This document shows positions 38,003 to 46,633 of a DNA stretch of 64,000 bases, one piece after another. A program made the translations under genes and the position numbers. Each line of letters opens with the position of its first letter. Position 1 is the stretch's first letter. The notes beneath the pieces were generated by a model. It did not search any database and was not told the DNA's origin. It saw only the letters and a list, made by a program, of their open reading frames with translations. The stretch is from Tsukamurella sp. M9C (GTDB lineage: Bacteria; Actinomycetota; Actinomycetes; Mycobacteriales; Mycobacteriaceae): contig NZ_JAIULG010000007.1 in the NCBI RefSeq assembly GCF_020169415.1, positions 51,210 through 115,209 on the forward strand. Direction: 5' to 3'.

Positions 38003-39009
38003 TGACCGCGACCACCGCGCCCCCCACGCCCGACAGCGGCGCCGCCGGCGGCTTCGCGCTGACCTCCTGGATCAGGGGGCAGATGCAGCAGTTCCTGGCC
38101 TTCGTCAGCCTCATCGTGATCGTGATCTTCTTCTCGTTCGCGAGCCCGAACTTCCTGACCGCCAGCAACCTCACGGGCATCCTGGTCGCCTCGGTGACGA
38201 TCGGCCTGCTCGCCCTCGGCACCACCATCGTGATCATCACGGGCGGCATCGATCTGTCGATCGGCACGGCGATGATCCTGTCGGGCATCATGACCGGCGT
38301 CTTCCTGGTGCACTGGAACCTGCCGCTCTGGGTGGGCGTGATCGGCGGCGTCCTGTTCGGCGCCTTCGTCGGCCTCGTCAACGGCCTCGTCGTCGCGTAC
38401 CTCGGGATACCGCCCTTCATCGCCACGCTCGCCATGATGCTGGTGACGATCGGTGCGTCGCTGGTGATCTCGGGCACCGAGCCGATCCGGTTCACCTCGG
38501 TCGAGGGGTTCAGCGCCATCGCCAACAAATCCCTCGTGCCGGGCGCCCGCATCCCCTTCAGCGTGGTGCTGCTCGCGCTCATGGCGGTGATCGCCGGCAT
38601 CGTGCTCGCGAAGACGAAGCTGGGCCGCTACGCCTATGCGATCGGTAGCAACGAAGAGGCGACCCGGCTCTCCGGCGTGAACGTCAAGAACTGGAAGGTC
38701 ATCGTCTACACCTTCTCCGGCGTCTTCGTCGGCCTGGCCGGCGTGCTCGCCGCCGCGCGGCTGAACTCCGCCCAGCCCACCGGCGGCCAGGGGCTGGAGC
38801 TCGAGGCGATCGCCGCGGTGGTCATCGGCGGCACGTCGCTCGCCGGCGGCCGCGGCACCATCACCGGCACGGTCATCGGCATCCTCATCATGAGCGTTCT
38901 CACGAACGGCCTGCGGATCATGTCGATCCCGCAGGAATGGCAGTCCATCGCGGTCGGCGTGGTGATCCTCGTCGCCGTCTACATCGACATCGTCCGCAAA
39001 CGACCCTGA
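38002..39009 (+). CDS. rbsC: Sugar ABC transporter permease, RbsC type
   Basis: A 335-residue permease with about ten membrane segments and the RbsC blocks: IIITGGIDLSIGTAMILSG, GIPPFIATLAMMLVTIG, GRYAYAIGSNEEATRLSGVN (cytoplasmic coupling loop), LEAIAAVVIGGTSLAGGRGT. The ATG shares a base with the rbsA stop (TGATG), so the two are cotranslated. It forms the channel for the sugar delivered by the downstream binding protein. Confidence 0.94.
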   Translation: MTATTAPPTPDSGAAGGFALTSWIRGQMQQFLAFVSLIVIVIFFSFASPNFLTASNLTGILVASVTIGLLALGTTIVIITGGIDLSIGTAMILSGIMTGVFLVHWNLPLWVGVIGGVLFGAFVGLVNGLVVAYLGIPPFIATLAMMLVTIGASLVISGTEPIRFTSVEGFSAIANKSLVPGARIPFSVVLLALMAVIAGIVLAKTKLGRYAYAIGSNEEATRLSGVNVKNWKVIVYTFSGVFVGLAGVLAAARLNSAQPTGGQGLELEAIAAVVIGGTSLAGGRGTITGTVIGILIMSVLTNGLRIMSIPQEWQSIAVGVVILVAVYIDIVRKRP

Positions 39010-39059
39010 GTCACCGACGCCCGTCGGTAACCACCTCCCACCCAACCAAGGAGAAACGC

Positions 39060-40043
39060 GTGTTCACCAAGGCTTCGACGCCCCTGCGGCGCATCTTCCG
39101 GGCGACGACCGTCACCGTCGCCGCGGTCGCGATGGTCACCACCGCGACCGCGTGCTCCAGCGGCGGCTCGTCGGGTGGCGACGGGCAGATCGCCATCATC
39201 TCCAAGGGCTACCAGCACCAGTTCTGGAAGGCCGTCAACAAGGGCGCCGAGGAGTCCGCGAAGGAACTCGGTAAGACCATCACCTTCGAGGGCCCCGACA
39301 ACGAGACGCAGGTCGAGAAGCAGGTGCAGCTCCTGCAGACCGCGCTCGACCGCAACCCGTCGGCGATCGCGATCGCCGCGCTCGATTCGGCCGCGGTCGC
39401 GCCGATCCTGCAGCAGGCCAAGGACAAGGGCATCCCGGTCGTCGCCTTCGACTCCGGCGTCGACAGCGACATCCCCGTCACCACGGCGTCGACCGACAAC
39501 AAGGCGGCGGCGGCCGAGGCCGCGAAGCGCATGGTCGACCTGATCGGCGGCAAGGGCGAGATCGGCGTCATCGCACATGATCAGACGTCGAAGACCGGTG
39601 TGGATCGGCGGGACGGCTTCACGGAGTGGATCAAGGCCAACGCGCCCGGCGTGCGCATCGTCGACGTGCAGTACGGCGGCGACCCGGCCAAGGCGGCCGA
39701 CCTCGCGGCCACGATGATGCAGGCGTACCCGAACCTGGCGGGCCTGTACGGCACCAACGAGGGCGCGGCCACCGGCATCGTCAACGCGGCGCAGCGCGCG
39801 AACAAGCCGGCGATCAAGATCATCGGCTTCGACTCGGGCGCGGCGCAGATCGACGCGATCCGCTCGGGCCTGATGGCCGGCGCCATCACCCAGAATCCCG
39901 TGGGCATCGGCCGGGAGACCGTCGCGGCTGCGGTGAAGGCGATCAAGGGCGAATCGCTGCCCAAGACCATCGACACCGGCTTCTACTGGTACGACAAGAC
40001 CAATGTCGACGACCCCAAGATCGCGGGCAGCCTCTACCGCTGA
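39060..40043 (+). CDS. rbsB: Sugar-binding lipoprotein, RbsB type
   Basis: A 327-residue protein with a signal peptide ending TATAC, the Cys followed by SSGGSSGG, so probably a lipoprotein. The periplasmic-binding fold (Peripla_BP_4) is clear: IAIISKGYQHQFWKAVNKGAEES, IAIAALDSAAVAPILQQAKDKGIPVVAFDSG, GLYGTNEGAATGI, IIGFDSGAAQIDAIRSG. The ligand is a pentose or hexose not determinable here. GTG 39060 follows AAGGAGAA. Last gene of the operon; no sugar kinase or regulator is present. Confidence 0.93.
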   Translation: MFTKASTPLRRIFRATTVTVAAVAMVTTATACSSGGSSGGDGQIAIISKGYQHQFWKAVNKGAEESAKELGKTITFEGPDNETQVEKQVQLLQTALDRNPSAIAIAALDSAAVAPILQQAKDKGIPVVAFDSGVDSDIPVTTASTDNKAAAAEAAKRMVDLIGGKGEIGVIAHDQTSKTGVDRRDGFTEWIKANAPGVRIVDVQYGGDPAKAADLAATMMQAYPNLAGLYGTNEGAATGIVNAAQRANKPAIKIIGFDSGAAQIDAIRSGLMAGAITQNPVGIGRETVAAAVKAIKGESLPKTIDTGFYWYDKTNVDDPKIAGSLYR

Positions 40044-40055
40044 CCGACGGGCTTT

Positions 40056-40125
40056 CCGACGGTGCGGGCCGGACCTGGGTGAGGGCGGCCTGCACCGTCG
40101 GGAAGTGCACCTCCCGCACCGTCGG
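40056..40125 (+). terminator. Terminator built from three copies of the CGACGGTGC word
   Basis: CCGACGGTGC (40056-40065) faces its exact reverse complement at 40092-40101, closing a hairpin 13 bases after the rbsB stop. A third copy at 40116-40125 lies in a smaller hairpin, CTCCCG/CGGGAG (40111-40128). Three copies in 70 intergenic bases is the densest cluster in the window. Confidence 0.7.
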
Positions 40126-40159
40126 GAGGCGCACGTGCGACCACGTAGAATGAGGCCCC

Positions 40160-41233
<1,074 letters not shown>

Positions 41234-41247
41234 GTCGGGACGTCCCG

Positions 41248-41712
41248 ATGCCCCGGCGCCGCGAGCTCGAAGACGTGTGCCGAGGGATCGCCACCAGTTT
41301 CGGTAGCCGGAACAACGACATCGCGGGCTGGTGGGGCATCGGCGTTCTCTGTCGTGAAGCGGGCCCGTCGGGAGTCGATCTCGACCTGCGCGACGACTCC
41401 AACGTTGATTCGCTGGCAAGGCAGTACGGCGCTCAGCTCGTCCGTCAGTTAGCCGCTCGGCGCATCCCGAGCGAGTGGGCGGAGACCGCGGGTCTCACCC
41501 TACGATTCACACCGCACTCGGGAGACGACCGATTCTGGCGGTACGCGGTGACCGTCGAGATTCGCGACGATCACGGGCGAACCTGGACCGCGAGTGACAC
41601 AGGGTGGTGCTGGGCTCACGATCCCTCCCGCGAGAGCAGGTCGGGGAGATATCGCGCCGATCCGCCGAGCATCTGGGATGCAATGAAGATCCGCCGGCGC
41701 CGGATGGCATGA
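41248..41712 (+). CDS. Hypothetical protein
   Basis: A 154-residue soluble protein I do not recognise. It has a WWGIGVLC segment near residue 28, a central helix NVDSLARQYGAQLVRQLAARR, and WTASDTGWCWAHDP near residue 112. It starts 15 bases after ychF and has slightly lower G+C and less regular codon use, suggesting an accessory gene. ATG 41248 is the first start; no strong ribosome-binding site is visible. Confidence 0.55.
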   Translation: MPRRRELEDVCRGIATSFGSRNNDIAGWWGIGVLCREAGPSGVDLDLRDDSNVDSLARQYGAQLVRQLAARRIPSEWAETAGLTLRFTPHSGDDRFWRYAVTVEIRDDHGRTWTASDTGWCWAHDPSRESRSGRYRADPPSIWDAMKIRRRRMA

Positions 41713-41781
41713 TCCGCTCGACTAGTCGTCGACTTCCGCTGGTCGCCCGGCCGGGCAAGGAAGTCGTGGACGCTCGCCCGC

Positions 41782-42390
41782 TCACCTGTCGAGCGACACC
41801 GGTCCGGGATCGCGGAGGGCGTCGAGCGCGGCCTTCGGGCGCGACAGAGAGACCTCGCGGACCCAGTTCCGCACCGTCAGATAGACGCCGGCGTCGGAAT
41901 CCGCCTCGACGCCCACCGCGTCGATGCCCTGCGCCTGGCACAGCGCGACGGCGCGGCGCAGGTGGAAGTCCTGCGTCACCAGGATCGCCTGCGTGATCCC
42001 GAAGACCAATGCCGCGCGGGCGCACGTGTTGTACGTCGTCACGCCGAAGCGGTCGTCGGTGATGGTGCCGGCGGCGACGCCGCGCTCTTCGAGGTACTTC
42101 CGCATCGCGGCCACCTCGTCGCCCTTCGTCGATGCCGCGTGTCCGGAGACGAGAACGCGCTGCGCCCGGTTCTCACGCAGGACCGTCAGTGCGGTGTCGA
42201 GCCGCTCGCGTAGATAGACCGAGGGTTCGCCGTCGTGCACGCGGTCGCCCAGCACGATCACCCACGGCCGGGACGCGTCCTGCTGGATGCGCGAGCGGCT
42301 CTCCCACTGCACCCACGCGCTCGAGGCGGCCATCGACAGGACGGCAGCGATCACGGCGTAGCGGATCAGGCGGCGCAGGATGGCGAACAC
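41782..42390 (-). CDS. SanA/YdcF-type DUF218 membrane-anchored protein
   Basis: A 202-residue protein with an N-terminal membrane helix (LIRYAVIAAVLSMAASSAW) and a DUF218 domain: PWVIVLGDRVHDGEPSVYLRERLDTAL, RVLVSGHAA, GVTTYNTCARAALVFG, ILVTQDFHLRRAVALCQAQG. Relatives SanA and ElyC affect envelope permeability and peptidoglycan precursor metabolism. GTG 42390 is supported by a TACGCT box seven bases upstream. Confidence 0.85.
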   Translation of the reverse strand: MFAILRRLIRYAVIAAVLSMAASSAWVQWESRSRIQQDASRPWVIVLGDRVHDGEPSVYLRERLDTALTVLRENRAQRVLVSGHAASTKGDEVAAMRKYLEERGVAAGTITDDRFGVTTYNTCARAALVFGITQAILVTQDFHLRRAVALCQAQGIDAVGVEADSDAGVYLTVRNWVREVSLSRPKAALDALRDPGPVSLDR

Positions 42391-42449
42391 TGGACCGAGC
42401 GTACCTATCGCCCGGACGCGGCCGCGGATGTCGGAGCGCCGGTCCGTCG

Positions 42450-43100
42450 TCAGGGCGAATCGGGTTGGAGGCCGTCCAGCAGGAGTGTGAGCCCGAACGC
42501 GAACTCCTCGTCGTACGAATCGGCGCCCTGGCTGCCGGCCCGGACTCGCGCAACCTCGACGAGGTGCGGGTATTCAGATTCGGAAACCGTCGAAGCGAGT
42601 TCTGTGGCCGCGTCGGCGATCGTGCGATCGTCACCGAGCGGAAGACTCTTCTCGGTGAGTGCGCTGCCGTAGACGTAACTGTCGAGCACTGCGACGGCGC
42701 GCACCGCCGCTGACGCGGAGAAGCCGGCGGAGAGCAGAAGGCCGAGGACGGCATCGTGGCGGTGCAGTGTCGCGGGCCCAGGCGTGGTGCGCGAATCGAG
42801 CATGCCGATCGCCCAGGGGTGCCGCTGTAGTGCGGCCCGGGTCTGCTCGGCGATCTCGCGCAGCGCGGGGCGCCACGTGGTGGATTCGGCGGGAGTCGAG
42901 ATCTCTGCGAAGACCGCGTCGACCATGCCGTCCAGCAGGGCCTCCCGATTCTTCACGTGGTTGTACAGCGACATCGCCTCGACATCGAGGGCACCGGCGA
43001 CGGCCCGCATGGTGGCGGCGGCGAGACCTGTCGCGTCCGCCAGCGCGACGGCGGCGCCGACGACACGCGCCCGGGTCAGCGGTGGCCGGTTCTTTCGCAC
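42450..43100 (-). CDS. TetR-family regulator (TetR_C-type)
   Basis: A 216-residue repressor. N-terminal helix-turn-helix: LAAATMRAVAGALDVEAMSLYNHVKNREALLDGMVD, the variant with SLYNHV found in regulators of the tetracycline-repressor branch. The C-terminal domain carries many Ala/Leu helices for ligand binding. It is divergent from an NmrA-like oxidoreductase across an 86-base gap holding two identical palindromes, almost certainly its operators. Confidence 0.9.
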   Translation of the reverse strand: MRKNRPPLTRARVVGAAVALADATGLAAATMRAVAGALDVEAMSLYNHVKNREALLDGMVDAVFAEISTPAESTTWRPALREIAEQTRAALQRHPWAIGMLDSRTTPGPATLHRHDAVLGLLLSAGFSASAAVRAVAVLDSYVYGSALTEKSLPLGDDRTIADAATELASTVSESEYPHLVEVARVRAGSQGADSYDEEFAFGLTLLLDGLQPDSP

Positions 43101-43125
43101 GAAGGTCCTCTCGGGTCTTGCGGAA

Positions 43126-43162
43126 ACTTACCGCGTAAGTCTAGCGTACTTACATCGTAAGT
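43126..43162. promoter_or_regulatory. Two identical TetR operators ACTTAC-N3-GTAAGT
   Basis: O1 at 43126-43140 and O2 at 43148-43162 are perfect 15-base palindromes with centres 22 bases apart (two turns). A rightward -10 candidate TAGCGT (43142-43147) lies between them. Binding would repress both the regulator and the oxidoreductase. Confidence 0.8.
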
Positions 43163-43186
43163 TTCATAGCTCGAGAAGGAGACGTC

Positions 43187-43885
43187 ATGAAGGAGCAGGG
43201 GATTCGACGGGTCTGCGTCGTGGGTGCGTCGGGGAAGCTCGGCCGCTACCTGGTCGACGAGGCGCTGCGGCGCGACTACGAGGTGGTGGGGGTCTGCCGG
43301 GAGCGCAGCGTCGGCAAGCTCGCCGATCGCGCGGACCGGATCACGGTGATACCCGGCTACACCGACGACACGGACGTGATCCGTCGCGCAGTCGCCGGGT
43401 GCGACGGCGTGCTCACGGTCCTCGTGCCGTGGGGAGTGCGCGGCTACTCCTCGGGGACGGCGCAGGCTGTCCTCGACGCCGCGGAACCCGATGCCCGGCT
43501 GATCTTCTCGTGCGGCTGGCACGTGCCGTACGACGATGCGGATCTGTACTCGAAGCGAACGGTATTGATGCAGTCCGCACTGACGAAAGTGATGCGGGCG
43601 GCACGGATCATGGACATCGACGACCAGGTCGAGGCGGCACGACGGATCTATGCGAGTGACGCGGCGTGGACCCTCGTGCGGGCGAGCACACTCGAGGAGG
43701 GACCGGGCCAGGGCCTCCCGATCGCGGGGGAGCACGTGGGCGACCCGATCCTCGCGAGTGACCGCATGCGTCGCGCCGACTACGCGCTGTACATGGTCGA
43801 GGCGCTGACCGACGACTCTCTGATCCGGTCGGCGCCGGCCATCGTAGGCTGCGAGCCCCCGAGTGCGCTGGCGGGTCGGCGATGA
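43187..43885 (+). CDS. NAD(P)-binding NmrA-like oxidoreductase
   Basis: A 232-residue Rossmann protein opening RVCVVGASGKLGRYLVDEAL, the NAD(P) loop, followed by VVGVCRERSVGKLADRAD, VIPGYTDD and VLTVLVPWG. No SDR catalytic Tyr-x-x-x-Lys is evident, although LYSKRTVLMQ contains Y..K; it is closer to NmrA/atypical SDR proteins that sense or reduce quinone-like compounds. Under control of the divergent TetR. AGGAG is seven bases before the ATG. Confidence 0.78.
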   Translation: MKEQGIRRVCVVGASGKLGRYLVDEALRRDYEVVGVCRERSVGKLADRADRITVIPGYTDDTDVIRRAVAGCDGVLTVLVPWGVRGYSSGTAQAVLDAAEPDARLIFSCGWHVPYDDADLYSKRTVLMQSALTKVMRAARIMDIDDQVEAARRIYASDAAWTLVRASTLEEGPGQGLPIAGEHVGDPILASDRMRRADYALYMVEALTDDSLIRSAPAIVGCEPPSALAGRR

Positions 43886-43928
43886 GTAGTGCGCGACCGC
43901 CTTCGCGGAAGACGCGTTCACCTGCTGG

Positions 43929-44411
43929 ATGCATCCCGACGAGTCCGCCCGCGAGATTGTCCTTGAGCAGATGTTCGCCGCCGCGATCGCCGAGGCCATG
44001 TCGACGGGCGGCGTCACCACGGCGGTCGTACCGAGCGCGGGCGCCGTGGGCGTCTCGATCTGGCTGGATCCGCGGTCCGGCCCGGAAGATGCAATCGCCG
44101 GCGACGATCCGCTCGCGCGCCGGATGCGGGCGGTGCAGGCGGCGACGGACAGTGTGCGGCCCGCCGAGCCGCACATCCATCTCGCGTCGATGGCGGTCCT
44201 GCCGGCGCGGCGCGGAGAGGGTATCGGCGCGAAGATGCTCGCGGAGTGCTTGTGCCGCGCCGCCGCCCGCGGGTTGCCGTGCTACCTGGAGGCGTCCTCG
44301 GAGGACAATCGCCGCCTGTACGGGCGGAACGGATTCGTCGATCTCGGCGCTCCGATCATCGCCGCCCCGGACGCCCCGCCGCTGTGGCCGATGTGGTGCG
44401 ATCCGCGATGA
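43929..44411 (+). pseudogene. GNAT acetyltransferase missing its N-terminus
   Basis: A 160-residue frame with the GNAT core: HIHLASMAVLPARRGEGIGAKMLAECL (acetyl-CoA loop RRGEGIG) and LEASSEDNRRLYGRNGF. Family members begin about 25-30 residues earlier. The 13 codons upstream still read like the family (AFAEDAFTCW) but run into TAG at 43887, four bases after the end of the preceding gene, and contain no start codon. So the first strand and helix have been lost. It may be a decaying gene or may start at ATG 43929. Confidence 0.6.
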
Positions 44412-44427
44412 GCCGGCGGGTGCGGCG

Positions 44428-44892
44428 TCAGTGCGGGGTGAGGATGAAGACCCTCGCACCGCCGTCGAACGCCCGGCGCAGGTCGTCGGGGGCGGGGGAG
44501 CCGTCGGCGGTGAAGCTGATGTTGTTGAACGAGGCGAAGTTCTTGTTGTCGGCCGCGATCACGCCGTACAGCTCGACCACGCCCGCCTCGTCCGAGACCA
44601 CCCGCACGTGGGCGGTCCTCCGGCGGCCCGCGAGCTGGATGTCGATCGGGTCGTCCGTGCGCAGGTTCTTGCCCCACGCGAACGGGGAGCCGACCAGGAG
44701 ATTTCCGTCGTGCTTCGTGTACGCGACGGGCACCTCGAAGACCTTGCCCGACTTCCGGCCCACTACGTACAGCGTGAGCAGCCGCTCGCCGATGAACTTG
44801 GACACTCCGGGAGCCTTGAGCAACGTGCGCATCACGGCGTTCATGACGCCCTGGAGCGGCATGGTGCTGGCGGTTCCGGCGTTCCTGCTCAT
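44428..44892 (-). CDS. Nitroreductase-family deazaflavin (F420)-dependent oxidoreductase
   Basis: A 154-residue protein of the Ddn/split-barrel type: LTLYVVGRKSGKVFEVPVAYTKHDGNLLVGSPFAWGKN, DIQLAGRRRTAHVRVV. The RKSGK segment binds F420 in this family. F420 enzymes are typical of mycobacteria and relatives. ATG 44892 has a TACCGT box six bases upstream, which argues against a longer start. Convergent with the GNAT fragment. Confidence 0.85.
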   Translation of the reverse strand: MSRNAGTASTMPLQGVMNAVMRTLLKAPGVSKFIGERLLTLYVVGRKSGKVFEVPVAYTKHDGNLLVGSPFAWGKNLRTDDPIDIQLAGRRRTAHVRVVSDEAGVVELYGVIAADNKNFASFNNISFTADGSPAPDDLRRAFDGGARVFILTPH

Positions 44893-44940
44893 GCCTCGAC
44901 GGTAGACCCGTCCGTCGGGCCCGGCCAGGGCGCCGACGCT

Positions 44941-45012
44941 CGTGAAAACAGCGGAATCCGGGCACACGAGGCCGAATCTGGCCTCGTGCGCCGGCAGAAC
45001 GCCGGATTCACG
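44941..45012. repeat. Nested palindromic element
   Basis: An inner perfect hairpin (CACGAGGCC at 44965-44973 with 44980-44988) is enclosed by AATCCGG/CCGGATT (44955-44961 with 45002-45008) and CGTGAA/TTCACG (44941-44946 with 45007-45012). It lies between divergent genes, so it is not a simple terminator. Confidence 0.6.
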
Positions 45013-45039
45013 AATCGGGTCGGCGGGTGATGTCGAAAA

Positions 45040-45082
45040 ACCTGTCAGTGGTTCGTCGTATTCATGAGGGCGATCGACAGGT
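45040..45082. promoter_or_regulatory. Inverted repeat ACCTGTC-N29-GACAGGT upstream of the MFS exporter
   Basis: Seven-base arms at 45040-45046 and 45076-45082, within the 100 bases before the exporter start. Possible operator; no regulator gene is adjacent. Confidence 0.35.
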
Positions 45083-45113
45083 CGCCGCGGAAAACGACTA
45101 TGAGGAAGCCACC

Positions 45114-46610
45114 ATGGCCACGCACACTGAACAGATGGACCATCCCCCCACCGACCTGACGAAGCCCGCCGACGCGTCGCCGACCGCGCGGATCGAGCAG
45201 GCCGGGCGCACGCCGCTGGTGATCAAGCTGCTGGTCGCGGCCACCTTCGTCGTGATCCTCAACGAGACGATCATGATCAACGCGATCCCGCGCCTCATGA
45301 CGGACTTCCACGTCGACGCCCGCGCCGCTCAGTGGCTCTCCACTGTGTTCATGCTGACCATGGCCGCGGTGATCCCGGTGACCGGTTGGTTCCTGCAGCG
45401 GGTCAGCACCCGCACGGCGTACGCGGTGGCCATGGCGACGTTCAGCGCCGGCACCGCCCTCGCCGCGATCGCCCCGACCTTCGAGGTGCTGCTCGCGGCC
45501 CGCGTCGTCCAGGCGGGCGGCACCGCGGTGATGATGCCGCTGCTCATGACCACGCTGATGACCGTCGTCCCGGAGAGCGACCGCGGCCGTGTGATGGGCC
45601 AGGTCACCCTGGCCATGTCGTGCGCGCCCGCCCTCGGCCCGGCGGTCTCCGGCGTGATCCTGCACCTCGGCTCCTGGCGCCTGATCTTCGTGTTCGTGCT
45701 GCCCATCGCGGTGCTCGTCGGCGTCGCCGGGATGCGGCAGCTGCAGAACGTCGGCGAGACCGAGAGCACGCCGATCAGCTGGCTCAGCGTCGTGCTCGCG
45801 GCGGGCGGTTTCGGCAGCCTCGTGTACGGGCTCAGCGAGATCGGCACGGGTGATGTCACCGGGCCGGTCCTCATCGTCGTCGCGGGCGTCCTGCTCATCG
45901 CCGCGTTCGCTGCCTACCAGGTGCGCCTGCAGCAGCGCGAGATGCCGCTGCTCGACCTGCGCACCCTCCGCCACCGCACCTTCGCGATCTCCCTGCTGCT
46001 GATGACGGCCGGCTTCATGGCCTTCCTCGGCTCGATGATCCTGCTGCCGCTGTACCTGCAGGAGCTGCGCGGGCTGTCCGAGCTGCAGACCGGTTTGCTG
46101 GTCATGCCCGGCGGACTCGCGATGGGCCTGCTCGGCCCGCAGGTCGGCAAACTCTACGACCGCGTCGGTGCTCGCCCGCTGGTGATCCCCGGAGCGATCG
46201 GCATCGTCGTCGCCCTCGCGGCGCTCAGCCGCATCGGCGCGACCACGCCGTACCCGCTGCTCGTCGCGATCCACGTCGCGCTCATGGTGAGCCTGGCCGC
46301 CGTCTTCACCCCGATCTTCACAGTCGGCCTCGGCGACCTGCCGGAGCACCTGTACTCGCACGGTTCCTCGCTGCTCGGCACGCTCCAGCAGGTCGCCGGC
46401 GCGATCGGCACCGCGGCGCTCATCGTCGTCATGTCCAACCGGTCGTCGCGCCTCGCCGAGACCGGCGCCTCCCAGCCGGAAGCCTTCGTCGGCGGACTGC
46501 AGTGGGCCTTCGCCGCCGCCGCGCTGATGGGCGTCGTGGTCGTCGTGGCCGCCCTGCTCCTACCCTCCAAGGTCGACGGTGCCGCCCCGTCCGGCCCGGC
46601 GCATCACTGA
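45114..46610 (+). CDS. MFS drug exporter, DHA2 (EmrB/QacA) family
   Basis: A 498-residue transporter with 14 predicted membrane segments, consistent with DHA2. Motif-rich regions: VILNETIMINAIPRLMTDF, AAQWLSTVFMLTMAAVIPVTGWF (motif D region), PSFEVLLAARVVQAGG-type LLAARVVQAGGTAVMMPLLMTTLM, GWRLIF-type SWRLIFVFVLPIAV and QVGKLYDRVGARPLV. It pumps drugs or toxic lipophiles out using the proton gradient. ATG 45114 is chosen for its GAGGAAG site; an in-frame ATG at 45027 would add 29 residues over the operator-like repeat. Confidence 0.88.
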   Translation: MATHTEQMDHPPTDLTKPADASPTARIEQAGRTPLVIKLLVAATFVVILNETIMINAIPRLMTDFHVDARAAQWLSTVFMLTMAAVIPVTGWFLQRVSTRTAYAVAMATFSAGTALAAIAPTFEVLLAARVVQAGGTAVMMPLLMTTLMTVVPESDRGRVMGQVTLAMSCAPALGPAVSGVILHLGSWRLIFVFVLPIAVLVGVAGMRQLQNVGETESTPISWLSVVLAAGGFGSLVYGLSEIGTGDVTGPVLIVVAGVLLIAAFAAYQVRLQQREMPLLDLRTLRHRTFAISLLLMTAGFMAFLGSMILLPLYLQELRGLSELQTGLLVMPGGLAMGLLGPQVGKLYDRVGARPLVIPGAIGIVVALAALSRIGATTPYPLLVAIHVALMVSLAAVFTPIFTVGLGDLPEHLYSHGSSLLGTLQQVAGAIGTAALIVVMSNRSSRLAETGASQPEAFVGGLQWAFAAAALMGVVVVVAALLLPSKVDGAAPSGPAHH

Positions 46611-46633
46611 CGGCCCCGGCCTACGATCCGCGC

